From: Oribacterium sp. UBA3737 | GTDB taxonomy: Bacteria; Bacillota_A; Clostridia; Lachnospirales; Lachnospiraceae | NCBI GenBank assembly: GCA_002371295.1 | Contig: DFGZ01000288.1 | Coordinates: 1 to 6,158, forward strand | Reading direction: 5' to 3' | DNA: 6,158 nucleotides | In this document: piece after piece, positions 5,095-6,158 of the stretch | Numbering within the stretch: position 1 is the stretch's first letter | Layout: each line of letters opens with the position of its first letter | Position numbers and translations under genes: made by a program | The notes under the pieces: model-generated | Databases searched by the model: none | What the model was told of the DNA's origin: nothing | The model's input: the letters and a program-made list of their open reading frames with translations, nothing else

Positions 5095-6158
5095 ATGAGC
5101 GTTAAAGTTGAAAATCTTGAGAACAATATGGCCAAGCTGACCGTAGAGGTAGAGAATGCTGAATTCTTAAAGGCCATTGACACTGCATATAACAAGAACA
5201 AGGGCCGTTTTAATCTTCAGGGCTTCCGTAAGGGCCATGCACCAAAGGCAATGATCGAGAAGATGTATGGACCACAGGTATTCTTCGAGGATGCACTTAA
5301 CGAGATCCTTGATAAGACATATCCTGCAGCTGCAAAGGAGTCAGGTCTTGAGATCGTATCACGTCCTGAGATCGGTGTTGACCAGATCGGAACTGACAAG
5401 AACCTTATCTACACAGCTACAGTTGCTGTAAAGCCTGAAGTTACTCTTGGCGAGTACAAGGGTGTAACAGTTGAGAAGGCTGACACAACAGTTTCTGCAA
5501 AGGAAGTAAACGAGAAGCTTAAGCAGGAGCTTGAAAAGAATGCCCGCGTTATCGACGTTGACCGCGCAATCAAGAAGAACGATATCGCAACTATCGACTT
5601 CGTTGGTTCTGTAGACGGCAAGGAGTTCGAAGGCGGAAAGGGCGAGGATTATCCTCTTACAATCGGTTCAGGCACATTCATCCCTGGTTTTGAGGATCAG
5701 CTCATCGGACACAAGGCTGGTGAGACTGTTGATGTTAATGTCACATTCCCTGAGGAGTATGGCGCAAAGGATCTTGCAGGCAAGGCAGCTCTTTTCAAGA
5801 CAACAATCAAGGCTGTTAAGGAGAAGCAGGTTCCTGCCGCTGATGATGAGTTCGCTTCTGAGGTTTCAGAGTTCGATACTCTTGATGAGTACAAGAAGGA
5901 TCTCAAGAAGACCCTCAAGGAGCTCAAGGAGAAATCAGCTACAACTGCAAATGAGAACAGCGTAATCGCTAAGGTTGTAGATAACGCTACAGTTGAGATT
6001 CCAAAGCCTATGATCGAGGCTCAGCTTGATAACATGGTTTATGATTATCAGATGAGACTTCAGCAGCAGGGCATCCCTATGGATCAGTACTTAAAGATCA
6101 CAGGACAGACTGTTGAGCAGGTAAGAGAGCAGATGAAGCCAAATGCCGAGAGAAACAT
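5095..6158 (+). CDS. tig: Trigger factor (partial, 3' end outside the window)
   Basis: Trigger factor is the ATP-independent chaperone that docks at the ribosomal exit tunnel and also has peptidyl-prolyl isomerase activity. The open frame runs without a stop from the ATG at 5095 to the window edge: 354 complete codons plus two bases. Roughly 70-80 C-terminal residues are expected to be missing, as the family is about 430 long. The ribosome-binding domain carries the signature GFRKGHAP at residues 43-50. The FKBP-type isomerase domain runs from about 163 to 245 (DIATIDFVGSVDG, then GSGTFIPGFEDQLIG). The helical C-terminal chaperone domain begins at about 246. GGAGG (5082-5086) lies eight bases before the ATG. 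Codon bias is as strong as in rpsA, so high expression is likely. It has its own promoter at 4966-4994. Downstream genes, often clpP and clpX in relatives, cannot be seen. Confidence 0.98.
   Translation, partial: MSVKVENLENNMAKLTVEVENAEFLKAIDTAYNKNKGRFNLQGFRKGHAPKAMIEKMYGPQVFFEDALNEILDKTYPAAAKESGLEIVSRPEIGVDQIGTDKNLIYTATVAVKPEVTLGEYKGVTVEKADTTVSAKEVNEKLKQELEKNARVIDVDRAIKKNDIATIDFVGSVDGKEFEGGKGEDYPLTIGSGTFIPGFEDQLIGHKAGETVDVNVTFPEEYGAKDLAGKAALFKTTIKAVKEKQVPAADDEFASEVSEFDTLDEYKKDLKKTLKELKEKSATTANENSVIAKVVDNATVEIPKPMIEAQLDNMVYDYQMRLQQQGIPMDQYLKITGQTVEQVREQMKPNAERN

Overview
The window is a chromosomal housekeeping region of a Gram-positive anaerobe, most likely a member of the Lachnospiraceae (Butyrivibrio or Pseudobutyrivibrio type). 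The reasons are the gene order (BaiN/HI0933-type flavoprotein, cmk, ispH, S1 protein, then trigger factor), the four-domain S1 protein, the strong purine-rich Shine-Dalgarno sites, and the AAG/CTT/GTT/ATC codon bias of the highly expressed genes. The genus is an inference.

Layout, all genes on the + strand. Positions 1-345 hold no convincing gene. From about 59 to 334 there is a nested set of inverted repeats: an outer closing stem (59-72 with 318-334), a very long hairpin (85-142), two purine-looped hairpins (146-198 and 200-231) and a fourth hairpin (266-315). It lies directly against the ribosome binding site of the first gene. It could be a structured leader RNA or a small non-autonomous mobile repeat, and it is the least explained part of the window. 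Then come a TTG-initiated FAD flavoprotein (346-1608), cytidylate kinase cmk (1694-2359), ispH (2399-3271) and a four-domain ribosomal protein S1 (3252-4370). A strong intrinsic terminator (4384-4416) closes that operon. A CYTH-domain protein (4435-4920) starts a few bases after the terminator, so it probably depends on readthrough. A good extended -10 promoter (4966-4994) then drives the trigger factor gene tig (from 5095), which runs off the end of the window.

How the genes fit together: cmk supplies CDP/dCDP, IspH makes isoprenoid precursors, and S1 and trigger factor act at the ribosome in mRNA binding and nascent-chain folding. The flavoprotein and the CYTH protein have no firmly known cellular role here. 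The two most notable points are the structured element before the operon and the ispH/S1 junction. IspH and S1 are fused into one polypeptide in a number of other Clostridia. Here they are separate genes that overlap by 20 bases in different frames, and ispH ends at TTT TGA, where a single +1 slip would recreate the fusion. I found no CRISPR array, tRNA, rRNA, complete insertion sequence or defence system.
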